From Selaginella moellendorffii (Eukaryota; Streptophyta; Lycopodiopsida; Selaginellales; Selaginellaceae): 64,000 bases of DNA. Below, in pieces: positions 1-12,091 of the stretch; positions within the stretch are counted from its first letter, which is position 1; each line of letters begins with the position of its first letter. The stretch spans positions 149,116 through 213,115 of the forward strand of contig NW_003314327.1 of NCBI RefSeq assembly GCF_000143415.4. The letters run 5' to 3'. The translations under genes were made by a program, and so were the position numbers. A model generated the notes under the pieces. The model did not search any database. It had not been told where the DNA came from and saw nothing but the letters and a program-made list of their open reading frames with translations.

Positions 1-54
1 CCATGTTTCTGACTTTTTGGCAATGGACTGACTAGTGCGTAACTCTGGCTGCAG

Positions 55-783
55 TCTAAATGATCGAAAACCTGTGACGGATGACGACGAGATCATAATG
101 CTGATTGCTCCCGATCATCAAATGCTGGATCAAGTTCAAAAGATTGCGTACTCGCTTCTGGACGATGACGATATGGTAACGTTTTCTTTATTGTTTTCCA
201 GCATTGCAATCTCGGCAAGCCAACAGATCTTTGTTTGATGCCAGCAAGAGAAGCCATTGATAATGTGGAACCCCCAGCTTTTCAGCGGCGACGTTGGTAT
301 TGGCCTAAACGTTCGTAGAGTTCGCAACGAATTCTTAAGGTACAAAAAAAGAAAATGGAGAAAGATATTTTGGAACATCTTTGCAGAACCTTTACAACTG
401 TGTACTCGCTAAAGCCTTTGCCTACTGGCGCCATTTTTAAGAGATACCCCGGGTATGATTTGCTGCCTCTCTCTTCTTTTTCTGTGCTTAAGCTATCAAG
501 CTGGTGTGCAGGCTTTGGAAAATCTTTCTGGACGATAAACAACGACCCGGCCGCTACTTGTTCGCAAGGGAGCAAGCTAGCAAGCCAGACGCTGAAGACC
601 TGGAGGTTTGTAAACTTTTAAAGCTTTTCTACACAGTTCCAGCAAGACTTAAGCGTGTTCTTTGCAGGCCATCCTACTCCAAGGCTCAGCCCCGGGAGAC
701 GAACCGCAAGTACCATCGTTTCTCGCCAACGCAATGGCAACCATGTCATATCTCGGTCGATTCATGAGAGCACTTTCCCAGTG
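55..783 (+). CDS. DUF1995 (LPA3-like) protein, 3' part of gene
   Basis: Last five exons of a gene that begins before the window. I splice 55-175, 245-339, 387-452, 512-605 and 668-783; all junctions are GT/AG and keep one frame for about 163 residues to the TGA at 781. The protein reads like the DUF1995 family of plants and cyanobacteria. It has a stretch of the type PLIMWNPQLFSGDVGIGLN, then a YSLKPLPTGAIFKRYPGLW stretch, then GRYLFAREQ. DUF1995 proteins are mostly plastid proteins; LPA3 is tied to photosystem II assembly, and one adenylate kinase carries the domain. The family call rests on remembered motifs, not on a search. Any N-terminal fusion lies outside the window. Confidence 0.62.
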
Positions 784-1016
784 AACAAACAAACATACAT
801 ACATACATCGAGGTAAGTACTTTCTTCTACTCAGTGTCCTTCCCCTACACCTATGAGAGAGGAAAATAAAAGAAAGGTAGGGACTCCAGTGGTGCTGACT
901 CTTGCAGAGTACTGGTAATGGTACAAGGTTTTTTGTTTCTTCCTAGTTAGCTCCATCTTTTTAGCTCTTCCTAAAGTCAATGCCAGAGGAACTAACAGCA
1001 CCAGTGTTATGTTTTG

Positions 1017-1938
1017 TCAAAATCCAGCGTAGCAGCTGCATCGATTTGGCAGGAGGATTTGCTGCTGCGGCTGCTGCTGCTGCTGCTGCTGCTCCGGTTT
1101 GTTCTCGGCATCGCTACCTTGCTGGCGAAGATCCGTGGAGCTGTCGTCACTGTCGAGGAGGCGATGGACGCCGCAGCAAGTGGCCAGGACGAGCGCCGAG
1201 CAGCAGACTACTTCTCGCTCCAGATGCGAGCAGTAGCTCTCGAACATTGTCACTGTTACTTGGAGGCGAAAGTCGAGACGAAAGAGGAACTGGAGCTCCA
1301 GGCGATTCATCTCCAGCGTGCTCACTCCCCCGACTTTGGCGTAGTACGCATTGTTATAGTACCTGAAGCAAGAGCCACAAACTTTTCAGCCAAGAATCCC
1401 AAAAGCATTGATCGAAGAACCAAAAGTTCCAGAAAAGCTCAAGAAACCCGAAAATCACACTAAACTCCTACTAGAGAGGAGGAAAGAGAGCTTACGCATC
1501 ATCGAGGAACTTTGCGGCCACCATGACGCTGGTGATGAGGAGGCGATGGACGTTGAGTGAGGTGATTGGAACATCCGGCTGCTGGTGGATGAATCGATCC
1601 ATGTACGCGTAGGCGACGACGAAGCACGCTGGGCTACAGTTGGCGTACTTGAAAATCCTCTCCAGGTACTTCTCGATGCTGATGGAGGGCGCCCTCAATC
1701 CATGGAAAACCGTGAGCTTGGTCGCCCCCCCGCCCAAATGCCTGTGGTTGCGCGCCACCACTCTCTCGAGCAGCGATGCCAGGACGGAGATCACAGTCGG
1801 GGGCCGATTCTCCATCGCTCGCCCGCTCAGGGAAGAAGGGGAAGAAAAGGAAGAAGAAGTAGAGCCTGACGATAGCAATGTCGTTGTTCTCGTCGTGGGT
1901 CGGCTCCCCAGCTCGCGATCACACACCACATCCACCAT
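1017..1938 (-). CDS. U/P-type cyclin (CYCU4-like)
   Basis: Two exons, 1496-1938 and 1017-1362, joined in phase give a 262-residue protein. It starts at the ATG at 1936-1938. The cyclin box includes [18 protein letters not shown], then [11 protein letters not shown], then [20 protein letters not shown], followed by [18 protein letters not shown]. This order is diagnostic of plant U-type (P-type, PHO80-like) cyclins, which bind CDKs and are linked to cell-cycle and phosphate or sugar signalling. The intron falls in the conserved FLDD/NAYY region. The C-terminus carries a run of seven glutamines, a proline and three more, unusual for the family and coded by CAG repeats. A 5' leader probably runs upstream to about 2.1 kb. 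Confidence 0.88.
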
Positions 1939-2499
1939 CTCTCAGCTAGAATCCCTCCTTTGCTTCGCGGCTTCTCTCTCGGACTCAAGCAGAGTGCTCA
2001 CAGCGAGCTCGGGCGAGCTAGAGAAGGCGAGAAATGTGGATGGAGCCCTCGCTCGCGATCGCCCATCACATTGCCACTCCCGGGGAGAGACGAGATGGAG
2101 GAACTCTCGCCCACGCGCTCTCCGCGAGCTCAAGGAGGGCCAAGAAAACCCAGTGAGAGAAGGCCGAAAGAGGAAGAAAGTGACATTGGAACGAGGGGAG
2201 TTTTTAAAAAAGACAGCTCAAGCCTAACTGGTGGCCAGCCACCGACACGTCGGCGTGCGGGGGTCGGTACGAACCGGGTTACGCATCCGTACGAACCACA
2301 AATCTCCTTTTTCCAACTCATTTTCGAATATTTTTTCTTTTTTTTCTCTATAATCTCGTCGTTGTGGAATGCTGGGCTGGATCGTGTGGTTGCTGACTTA
2401 CGGCAGAAATTGGCATCCTTGCAAAATAAATTCATGATTGGTCATGCAGAAGCTTCAGAGCATCTTCACATCTTGTTTTGTCATGGCTTGATGTTCTTC
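1939..2499. other. Upstream region of the cyclin gene
   Basis: No gene is supported here. This moderately GC-rich, pyrimidine/purine-skewed stretch lies directly upstream of the minus-strand cyclin start and is probably its 5' leader and promoter. ORFs on both strands lack family signatures. At about 2.5 kb the composition changes sharply to AT-rich repeat DNA. Confidence 0.5.
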
Positions 2500-5400
2500 T
2501 TAGAGAAATAAAATACATGAAGATCAAGCTCTTGTGGTGGTTATGTGTCCATGGACAAAACCAGGGAATCTCTGCCAAAACACACTGCTTTTGATAGACA
2601 TTGATGTGTGAGAAAAACCCAATATGCACGTTTTCTCCATTCCATATATTCCCACAATTAATAAATTTAAAGGTAATATGGAAACTAAACACTTACACTA
2701 TTAATAAGTTATATATTATTTTGTGAAATTTTCATTTAGATTTCTGACAGATCCTATTAGAAAAAAATCAAAATATAATAGAAAACTGTATCATTAACAT
2801 AAAAAAATTAATCTGTAATAAAAAATTTGAAATTATGGAGAATATCGGATGGATAATATTTAAGAAATATCTTAATATATTTAATACACTAGGTGTATAT
2901 CAAAAATATTCTTATATATTTTAGAATATTTTTCAGCTTAATTCGTTTGTAATCAATATCTAATGTTAATATCTCTGTTACCAGCAGCAGCCCTAAAGAC
3001 TCATGTCTATAGGGAGTGTTACACACTGGTCCATAGAAGCACCTTGAGATTGAAGATTGCTTATATTTTAGTCTATCATAGAAGAGCTGATGAAATTATG
3101 TAAACTACTATGACTTGATTGAGCAAGGTACTAATGATGGAAGAATTACCCTTCTAAGTTAGAGCATTTTCATGATTCTAGGGTGGAGAAACTAAATGGC
3201 ATCTTTCATTGGGTGTTCATCAATCTTCACTTGCTGGACACTTCTCTTATTTATGCTAAAGTATTGTTAACATAAAGAGCAATATGCACAAAGGAGAATG
3301 GTGTCCTTTTAAAATAAAGATTTGAATTTGTATCTTCAACCACTTCAAAAGTATACTCTATATCTTTTAAATGAAGGATGACCAAGCCTAGAATGCTATA
3401 AGTTATAAGTACTAGAAGTAGTGATCGCAGACTAACTTGTGAAATATCAAGGATATAAAGGTGATTTTGTCATGAGTATATGACAAAAGATGAACATGTA
3501 AAGTAAAAGAGTCCACAAGAATCAAAAGTTGGTAAAATACCCATATCACAATATCAATATGAGTAATAAACAAAAGATAAAGTGATGGAACATGAAAAAT
3601 GCTTTTGACAAAATGAGTCACCTTCTGCTATGTGGCATCAGAGGCAATGATAGAGTAAAATAAGAATTAATAGTTGACAAAGTGCTAATAACATGAGCAT
3701 ATCTGTGTTAAAAATCCTCAATAGAAGACAAAATATAAGAGGATGAATCATCGAGAGTAGCATATGTCTGTTATTGTTGTCCATTAAGACTAGAATGTTG
3801 GAATGACCATAGAAATAAAATGAATCTTGTGTAAAAGAGAATTGATTATTTGAAATATAAGCACCAGTAGAAAGTAAAGTGCTAGAGTAGAAATGTCGAA
3901 GGAAGATACTAAAGAAAATAATAATTCTGGAATTTTAAAAGTACACTATCATAACCATGATAGTAACCACATTAAAATACTCTAAAGGAAGAATAATCAA
4001 AAACTGAAGTAAGTGATCTTTTAGGGTAAAAATCATGCCTATTTATCCTTAAAATGTTTAATATGTCACTCAAGATCAATGCCAAAAATATATTTGAGGG
4101 ATTTAAATTGCTCTTTCAAATAAAGAATCTCTGTATCAATATTCTAACTAAAAGTATCATGAAGATATGACTAAAGAACAGTAGCAGAAGGATGGGATAA
4201 ATCATTAATATAGATATTATTTTGAAGAGTTAACAATAAAGTAGAACAAACATAAATATCTTTCTTGAGCCAGGCCATATACTCATTAATATTAGTAATA
4301 GAAGGTAACCTCAACTTATCAGGAAAGATTTATTTTCCCATATTTAGAAATGCTTTGTACAGAAGTGACCATCATAAGTCACTAAGTCTGTTGGCCATGT
4401 TGACTGTTTACCACACTATCAATATTAAGCATTGACCACACAAACAAAGGCACAATAAAACTCACTCCAACAATAACAACATTGATAAATAAAATAATTA
4501 ATGAATGAGCTTAAAAAAATCAACATTCTAGCAAGAGAGCTCAACAAAACCTATGTTTTAACAAAAGAGCTTAATACAATCAACATTCCAACAAAGATGC
4601 TCAACAAAATTATATATCAATAATCCTTCATATCAAACCACATAAGAGTAGCTAACTAAAGAGCTCAACAAAATTGACATTCTGACAAGGAAGCTCAACA
4701 AAATTGATATTCTAACAAGGAAGTTTAACAAAATCAAAATGTTAACAATCCTTTAAATAAAAAAAAATCATATGTGAGTAGCTGACAAAAGTGTTTAGCA
4801 AAATCAACAACCTGACATTTACTTTAACGATATTGATCAACAAAAAGTTTGACAAATTGACAATCTAACAATCTTTGGCAACATTCTTTTTGATAATCTG
4901 TTTCAACAATCCTTGTCAACAGAACAATAATGCTCTTTGATACCAAACAATACTCAAAATGTGGTATATATGTTCTTAATCATCAAAATTGAGGATAATT
5001 TAGCCCCACTCAAAAGATACATGTTCCAAGATATTCAAATTAGAGATGTGAAAGAATTCAGAAAATTCCCACAACTAATATAGTCATTTGGACCAATAGA
5101 ATGGTTGAAAATAGTATAAACCTATGTACTTCTAAAAATCATAATCATGGCTTTGGGTATAAACTCTTTATCTAAAGACTCTTTATGTTGCTTTGTGACA
5201 GGTTGATTGGATCACTGCTATGATACTATGTTATCTTGATTGAATCCCTAATGCCCAATCCTGGACTTATATATACACATATGTGAGCCAGCAATCCGCT
5301 CCTCATTCTTGTTGACACCAATGTGATCATCCATGAAGTTACATGGCCCAAAAATGTAGGCAAGGATCATTGAGGCTGCTAGAGCTTTTCCTTTTCCTTT

Positions 5401-5600
5401 TGTGTGGATGATGACAAAGCTTATTTCTGGACAAACTGTGTTTTATTTGGGAGAGGTTTGTGCTGAAGAACCTTGAGGAGCACGTGTGGAAGCAATAGCA
5501 CGGTTTCCCTATGCTAGATAAACTTGCTTTGCTCTACAATATTCCTCGTCATGATCATAATGCTCACAAAACTCACACTAAGGTGGATAATCATTGTTGG
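2500..5600 (-). mobile_element. Decayed minus-strand LTR retroelement remains (Ty1/copia-like, nested)
   Basis: AT-rich DNA with no intact ORF. Read on the minus strand it keeps scraps of retroelement code. At 5519-5590 there is a CEFCEHYDHDEEYC segment, which is a CX2CX4HX4C zinc knuckle as in Gag. At 4330-4200 there is a YMAWLKKDIYVC-like stretch, and near 3600 an HVPSLY motif typical of the region upstream of copia integrase. Two sequences matching the complement of a tRNA-iMet primer-binding site lie at 4936-4947 and 5211-5232, both oriented for a minus-strand element with its LTR to the right. Stops and frameshifts are everywhere. Element boundaries could not be set, and the copia assignment is tentative. 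Confidence 0.5.
4505..4870. repeat. Degenerate tandem repeat, unit about 31-33 bp
   Basis: About eight imperfect copies of a unit with the core AGCTCAACAAAATCAACATT occur here, for example around 4525, 4565, 4595, 4650, 4685 and 4720. Copies differ by substitutions and small gaps. The array lies just upstream, on the + strand, of a primer-binding-site-like sequence at 4936, so it is probably part of the leader of the dead retroelement. Confidence 0.6.
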
Positions 5601-6240
5601 GATTCACATTGTTAAAAAATGGATGAACAAGAGGTTTTTAGATGAATGTTGAGTTAGCCAAGGGAAAAAGTAAAACTTATTAGACCTGTGCATTTGGTCA
5701 AAATTCACTTCATTCTCCACATCAACCAGACATACTTCTCATAAACATGCCAATAAGACAAAAAGGATTAAGCTCTTTCATCAGCACTGGATTACTTTGA
5801 GTGCTTTGAGCAATATGGTTCTCTCCTCGATGGAGGCAACAAGTGTACATGATCTCAGAATAAGAACCTTTACTTTATTATCATCTACCTTTCTGTAGAA
5901 ATCCTCAAAAAAATTGCAAAAATAATAAGAGTTATATGTAAGACATAAGACAGGAACTTGAACTAATAGTTCATATGAACCTTTATGGTCTTAATATATA
6001 TTTATTAACGATTTAGCAAGTCCCCAGATGTTATTAGTATATACTTATTTTTCGGGTGCATTAAGAAAGCATTATGCATGAGGTTTTGATATTCAGGAAA
6101 GTCCTCAACTTTTGGCAATTTTCTTAAAATTAAATTGATGTAACGATAGAAATGCAAACTTGGTTTGATGAAAATGCACAAGCACCTTTATTGGAATGAA
6201 GTCTCTCTCAATGTTTGAAAAGATTTATTTTATGTTTATC
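5601..6240. other. AT-rich spacer, no gene seen
   Basis: No reading frame with a recognisable product. Composition matches the retroelement debris to its left. It ends where the first copy of the duplicated gene begins. Confidence 0.5.
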
Positions 6241-7717
6241 TTAATTTAGTGTTGCCATTTCTTTTCTGGCCTCCAATACTTTTCTCGCCTCCAACACTTT
6301 TCCGGCCTGAAACTCCTCTAGCTCTTTTTTTGTCGGCAACTTCGTTCTGGGGCATTTCCCGGGTCTCAGCGGTCTAATCTTCACATGCTTTGCAGCCTTG
6401 GCAAACTCTGTACCAAAGAGAAAAATCGCAAAAGCTTTCAAGAACACGCAACATTGCACAAACCTTCCAGAGGATGATTATCCACATTCCTCTTTCTGGT
6501 GTCTTCCAGGTGATGGGAGAAAACTCCACCAGCATCTGCTCGCAACTTTCGAGAGCCATCATCATATCAGTCTCACCTAAACAACAAGAGCGCTTTCAAA
6601 TTATGAAGGATCTACAGAGAGACGTGACTGACTACAAAACTCACGCTCAAGGTAACTCTTGTAGTTCGATTTCCCCATTTTCTCCAGCACCTCTGCAATG
6701 GGCACGAGCTCCAATTCCCTGCCCTTGCTCGTTGTAACCGCTTCTTGGTATTACCCAAGCTGAGGAGCCACCACAACTCCAACAAGAAATCCAGTAGAAA
6801 GAAAAACAGGAGCTCCCAGCTCAGTGACAGCTGAACACGGCATCATCACCCCCTGGCCAACTACGACGCCCATGATGAGATCCGGCCACACTGAGTAGCT
6901 GCTCACTGTGACCAAATATTTCCAGCTGCAAAGCCATCGCTTCACAGCCATGAAGGTGGCAAAGCTTAGATTGAGGGAGCCATCGACTGGCTCCAGGCAC
7001 GCCACAGAATCATTGTAAGTAGCACTGATCCTGCACTCGAAGCATGGAGCGTCGCCAAACTTGACCATGATGATCATGGTGGCATTGTCGGCTTGGCCGC
7101 CTCTGCTGTTGTTGGACGCTGGCACAACACACCCGAGCGCTGTCCAACAGGTTCCATTCGGCCTGATGAGAGTCGGCTTTCAATCCCCGGCGGCTGAGAC
7201 AATCTGCGAGAGACGAGATGCACCGAGCCGATCATGCTCCCCATCTTTTCTTGCAGAAGAGGTGCGTACGTGACGTTCGGCGGTTTGTTAAACACCAACC
7301 TATAGTCATGTTCCTTATTGTTCTGGTACAAGTCCTCCTTCATGGCGTTACTTCTAGCCACATCCATCCGATGGCGACGATCGAGTTCCTGCTCCCTGGC
7401 TTCCATTCGGGCAAACGCTTTGCCCACTTTCGTTTTGTGGAATGTGTCCGTCTCGCTGCGATGGCGCTTGCCAGTGATGACAAGAGGGGTTTGCTGCGAG
7501 AGGCCGTCGCCCAGCTGTGAGTGATTTGGCTGCAAGGAGAGCAACGAGGTGATCTGATCCAGGGACATGACCGAGTTGCCCTGCGCCAAGTCAGCGGCAC
7601 GGAGCGTGCACGGGTCGCTGCAATGCCATCCAGCATGAGGTGTTTGGATTTGTGCAGAGGGAAGAGCAGCGCCTTCCCGTTCCTGTCCTCCTGCAACCTG
7701 ATCCACGTGGCCTCCAT
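6241..7717 (-). pseudogene. Copy 1 of an unrecognised tandem-duplicated gene, frameshifted
   Basis: Minus-strand coding-like sequence runs from an ATG at 7715-7717 to a TAA at 6241. It includes a charged segment (KVGKAFARMEAREQELDRRH), a hydrophobic segment ending GAPVFLSTGFLVGVVVAPQL, and a basic tail (ELEEFQAGKVLEARK). The reading frame must jump near 7610, near 7160-7200 and near 6480. Against copy 2, copy 1 lacks one base just before the last splice donor, so its final exon is read out of frame. The GAPVF...G.LVGVVVA stretch recalls the C-terminal barrel of trypsin-like or HtrA-like proteases. No catalytic triad is visible, so I do not assign a function. Confidence 0.5.
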
Positions 7718-8365
7718 GCTTTCAATTTCACCAGTTTCTTTCTTTTTTTTAGTTAAAATTTCGCCATGCGCCCGCGTACAGAAATCATACGAATGTTGCT
7801 GTGAGGTAAGAACTTTCTTCTCTTCTCTCTGGCGTTCTTTGTAGATTCTTATGGTTTTTATTTTAATCTAGAGTTTCTGCACACAATGCTACAGCCAGTG
7901 TGGCCATTTCGACTCTCCCTTGGGATCGCCCAGTGCTGGGGACTGTGCCTCGTGCGTTGGTAATACTTTGCTTGTTTCGCGACACGTTTGTTTCACAAAC
8001 TAGATCTATCTCGTGGTCAGAGCGTCAATGCTAGTTCTACGCTACATTGTTGATTCCGGCTAAACTCCTGTAAGTCCAATTCGGATCTTGTTGCTTAAGC
8101 GGTCAGGATAGTGCTGGGAGCTTTCCAGGCCTCTTCTGGTTTCATTACGAACTCATAAGTGGTGATCAAACAGGTGCAGTGATCAATTTCGAGGCTATCG
8201 GACCTGGTATGATTTTTCTGCCGGCCAGTTGAGCAACCAAGATTCACAAAGCTTCAAGGGGTAAACAAAATAAATACTTAGCTTTATCTTTCTCAAGACA
8301 TCTATAGTGTTCTTATTTCTAAAGCGTACACCAGAAAACTAATTATCTATCTCCACAACAATTTC
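7718..8365. other. Spacer between the duplicated gene copies
   Basis: About 650 bp with no coding signature on either strand. It is the upstream side of copy 1 and the downstream side of copy 2, so promoter remnants of copy 1 would lie here. I could not recognise any element. Confidence 0.4.
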
Positions 8366-9150
8366 TCATCCATAAACTGTCTTCACCATTTGTTTTCTCA
8401 TTGCCAATACTTTTCTCGCCTCCAACTCTTCTGTCGCCTTCAACTCTTGTCTCGACAGCAACTTCCCTCTAGGAGCTTTCCCAGCTCTCAACGGTCTAGT
8501 CTTTATAGACTTTGCAGCCTCGGCAAACTCTGTACCATATTCAGAAAAAACATTCAAGAACAGGTAAAACGAAGACGCATTGCACAAACCTTCCAGGGGA
8601 TGAGTATCCATCCATTCTTCCTCCGGCAGCTTCCAGGAGACGGGAGCAAACTCCAGCAGCATCTGCTGGTGGCTTTTGAGAGCCATAATCATATCCGTCT
8701 CATCTAAAATACAAGTGCTTGCAAATTACCAAAAGAGCAATAATTACGAACTCACTCTTGTAGTCCGATGTCTGCAGTTCCTCCAGCACTTCTGCAATGG
8801 GCGTGAGCTCCAATTCCCTGCACTTGCTCGTTGTCACCCTTCCTTCTTGGTAGAGCCCAAGCTGAGGAGCCACCACAACTCCACCAAGATATCCAGTTGA
8901 TTTAAAAACAGGAGCTCCCTGCTCGGTGACAGTCGAACACGGCATCATACGACACCCATGATGAGATCCGGCCACACTGAGTAGCTGCTCACTGTGACCA
9001 AATATTTCGAGTCACAACACCATTTCTCCACACACATGCAGGTGGTGAAACTTAGATCGAGGGAGCCATCAACTGGCACGCCACCAAATCGTTGTAAGTA
9101 GCACTGATTCTGCACTCGAACCACGGAGCATCACCACATGCACTATATTG
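8366..9150 (-). pseudogene. Copy 2 (5'-truncated) of the same tandem-duplicated gene
   Basis: Clear duplicate of the 3' half of copy 1, in the same orientation. Matching blocks include GAPVF...TGYLGGVVVAPQLG, a middle exon with MIMALKSHQQMLLEF, an intron in the same place, and a last exon starting EFAEAAKSIKTRPLRAGK. Copy 2 keeps the reading frame across the last intron, where copy 1 has lost it. It has its own damage: about 16 bases are missing near 8948 and about 7 near 9080 relative to copy 1. The upstream half of the gene is absent; homology stops near 9145, where AT-rich repeat DNA begins. The product is unknown. Confidence 0.55.
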
Positions 9151-10524
9151 CATTTAGGATAGATTCATCACTTAAATATTTTTCTTGTGTCATATTCCAT
9201 TTCCACCAATAAAATATAAACTTCTGTAACGATAACAAAGTGAGCTCTATAAAGGATGAAGTACTTGTGGGAATTATGCAAACAACTAGATGCTTTGCAA
9301 GATGATTTTTGTCCTATGTAGTGTATTTAACTTGCAGGCACAATAACTATTGGCTCTTTTAAATCCTTGATCTTGCCAACATGCTGAATGCATTTGTGGA
9401 AATGACAGAGCTGAGTGAGGGGACAACTTCCAAGAGTATAACCTCCACGAACTCATTCTATCTGCTTTAGTTGTTGTTATTGATATATCAAAGCTTCCAA
9501 TTTACTCACTAGTTGCTACTCATGGCAATTGTCTCTAGAGTAAAGGCAAGCTAAGCATATATGGAAGCCAGCTTTTGGAAGACTTCATCACTGATATATA
9601 AAGAACAACACTTAGGAAAAAACATTTATTATCTTCACTTTTAATATTGTGATCATTTTGGCTTTGACACTTATAAATATTAGTGCTTTGGTATGCCGTG
9701 TTCCCACTTCCATTTTACCCTTACAATGGCACTTGCCCAACACTCCCACTGTCCAGCCAACCTAAACACAATTCCTGTACATAAATTAATGTCATTTTTT
9801 GCTGAGTTGGCCCACTGGATATCTGGTAGGAGAATTTATCTAAGAAGGATTCCTGAAGAGTCCTTGTTCTTGAAGGCCAAAGCAACATCCCCACAAAATA
9901 AGTGGTCCAAAATCTAGACTGAGGTTCAACTCTAATTTCAGTTCTGTTAAATTTGTTTTATAATTACAAATTGTACAAAAACTTATAAAAACGAATTTGT
10001 CATACAATAATTTATCATATGTGTATAATTTGTCTTGGTATAATTTTAGTTAAGGTATCAAATCTAAGTATCAGTGGTTAAAAGTATACATGCATGATTT
10101 TCTAAATAGTAGTGTTATTATTGTTTATTAATTTAGAAGTGTGAAGACCAAGTGTATAGTTATGATGCCATATACTAATATTAACATAGTGGAATTTTGG
10201 TAGCTGTCGGATTGGTTTCAATTTGAACCACTCGCTTCTGTATATGAGCTAGGGTTTTTGGGGTAATTAATATGCACATTTTCTGTATTCCCTTTCTATA
10301 TCACATTAGTGGAGGTCAAGAGTATCTTTAATTGTCCCTAAGGAGTGTTTGGATTTAAGATTTTTGTTTAGATCTAGCTTTTGCATTGTTTGAATCTCCT
10401 TTTCTATTTAACTTTTTTAATTTTTTTCTTTTGCTCTTTCCTTTTCATTCATCTTCATGGCAGAGTAACAATTTCCTCCTCCTTTGACTTTGAAGTAGTA
10501 GTTGGTACAATTGCTTGATGCTAT
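9151..10524. other. AT-rich repeat DNA, no gene seen
   Basis: No recognisable coding sequence. Composition and the abrupt junction with the truncated gene copy suggest transposon-derived DNA that cut off the 5' end of that copy. A leader or LTR of the following gypsy element may lie near 10.0-10.5 kb, but no LTR pair was found. Confidence 0.4.
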
Positions 10525-12091
10525 GTGCTTGCAATTGAACAACCAAACTCAATTGATAGTAGTATTCCTTCTGCTTTTGATGCCAATCTTTGCATTCGGT
10601 TGGAGTTCTTTCATGAGAATCCTGGGGATGATGTGTACTATTTATTCAATCACTTTACAGTAATTATTACATATCATTTTTGGGATAATACTCGATGTTT
10701 ATATGAGTTTCCCACGTATTTCCAAGGGACGGCATTGCAATTGTACAATAGTTTGAGTGTAGTTATTCATAGGCATTAAAGTCTTCTCCCGGATGTCTTC
10801 AAATGCGTATTCGAACATATTGACGATTATAATAATGCCTTACAACAATTGCATCATCTTCGTCAAGGGCTATCAGAGTCAATAATGCAATTTGGCATTT
10901 GTTTTTGAAGCCTCTTGCTTCATGCGGAGCCAAATATGTAAGAACGGATCAAATTGAGAATGTTTTGGCCAGCACTTCGTCAAAATGTTGTAGAACTTGT
11001 GTATGCACATGCTTCAACCACTTTGACAATGCCCTTCTCTTGGCACAACATTATGAGATATCTCTTCTTCCACTTTTCGTTACACGTCTTTCAGCTCCAC
11101 TTTTTGTGGGAGATGGTCTTGTTCCAATGGAAGTTGATGCTGCTATTGCTCGAGTTCAAGGACAAAGGCGAGGATATGGTCATGGCCATGATGTTCACTA
11201 TTGGACATATGATGAAGTTGGTCACACCTATCGGCAATGTTGGCATTTTCCGAATTGATGGCCTTTATTTTCTGCGTGGAGATCTTGGTATCAACAACAT
11301 TCTATTGGTGTTGTTGTATGGAAAGTTTGGACACCGAGATGCATTTGGGAAACGAAGAGTCGCACAAGTAATGGAGGGATCTTGCACAAATAAGTCAATG
11401 ACCCTTCCATCTTTATTTCAAGAGTATCATCAAGTGGTTCATTCAGCACCAGTTCATCCAATGTTTACTTTCCAAACTCATTTTTATAATAAGAGATCTT
11501 TTATTATTCTCTCCATATTGGTTGTTACAAGTTCAAGTTTATCTTCTATTCGTGTCATGAGGTGGAGTTAGTTTTCATTACATGCATATGCACGGGATGA
11601 GGTAGACCTAGTTGTGCGTGTGGGCAATCTCAAGCTTGAATTGTACTCATTGTGGGTGATACTAAATTAAGCTTTTGACCTCATCCTTGGTATAAATTAG
11701 TTGTAGCAATAATGCTAAGTGTAACTTTGAGGCTTCTCCCCCTTATCTCATACTCCTTATATTTCATCCATTCCTCTTACTTTCATACTTTTTTGCCCTT
11801 TTGTTTTTACCTTTGCTTTTATTACTTTTGTTTCCCTATTACTTCCTCCTATGTTTCCATCTTGTTTTGCTCTTCCCTTTTCCGATCCTTTCGATGGCTT
11901 TTATGTTGTAGCAGTTGACCAGCTCATGAAAGAGTATGCTGATCTTTTTGAATTTGACTTATCATCTGGGGCCAAAATTGCCATATGTCATCTAATTCTA
12001 ACAAGAGATGCTTGTTTAATCATGGTTCCTGTTCGTCATTGATCACCCAAAGAGATCAAGATTTTACATGTAAATGTCAAAGAGATGTTAG

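Noticed and set aside
980-1463. Plus-strand ORFs with poly-alanine or poly-leucine
   Set aside because: They are the other frames of the CAG repeat in the minus-strand cyclin exon, which has clear family motifs.
4505-4870. Regularly spaced short repeats resembling a CRISPR array
   Set aside because: The units are degenerate and directly tandem with no unique spacers, and the genome is eukaryotic.
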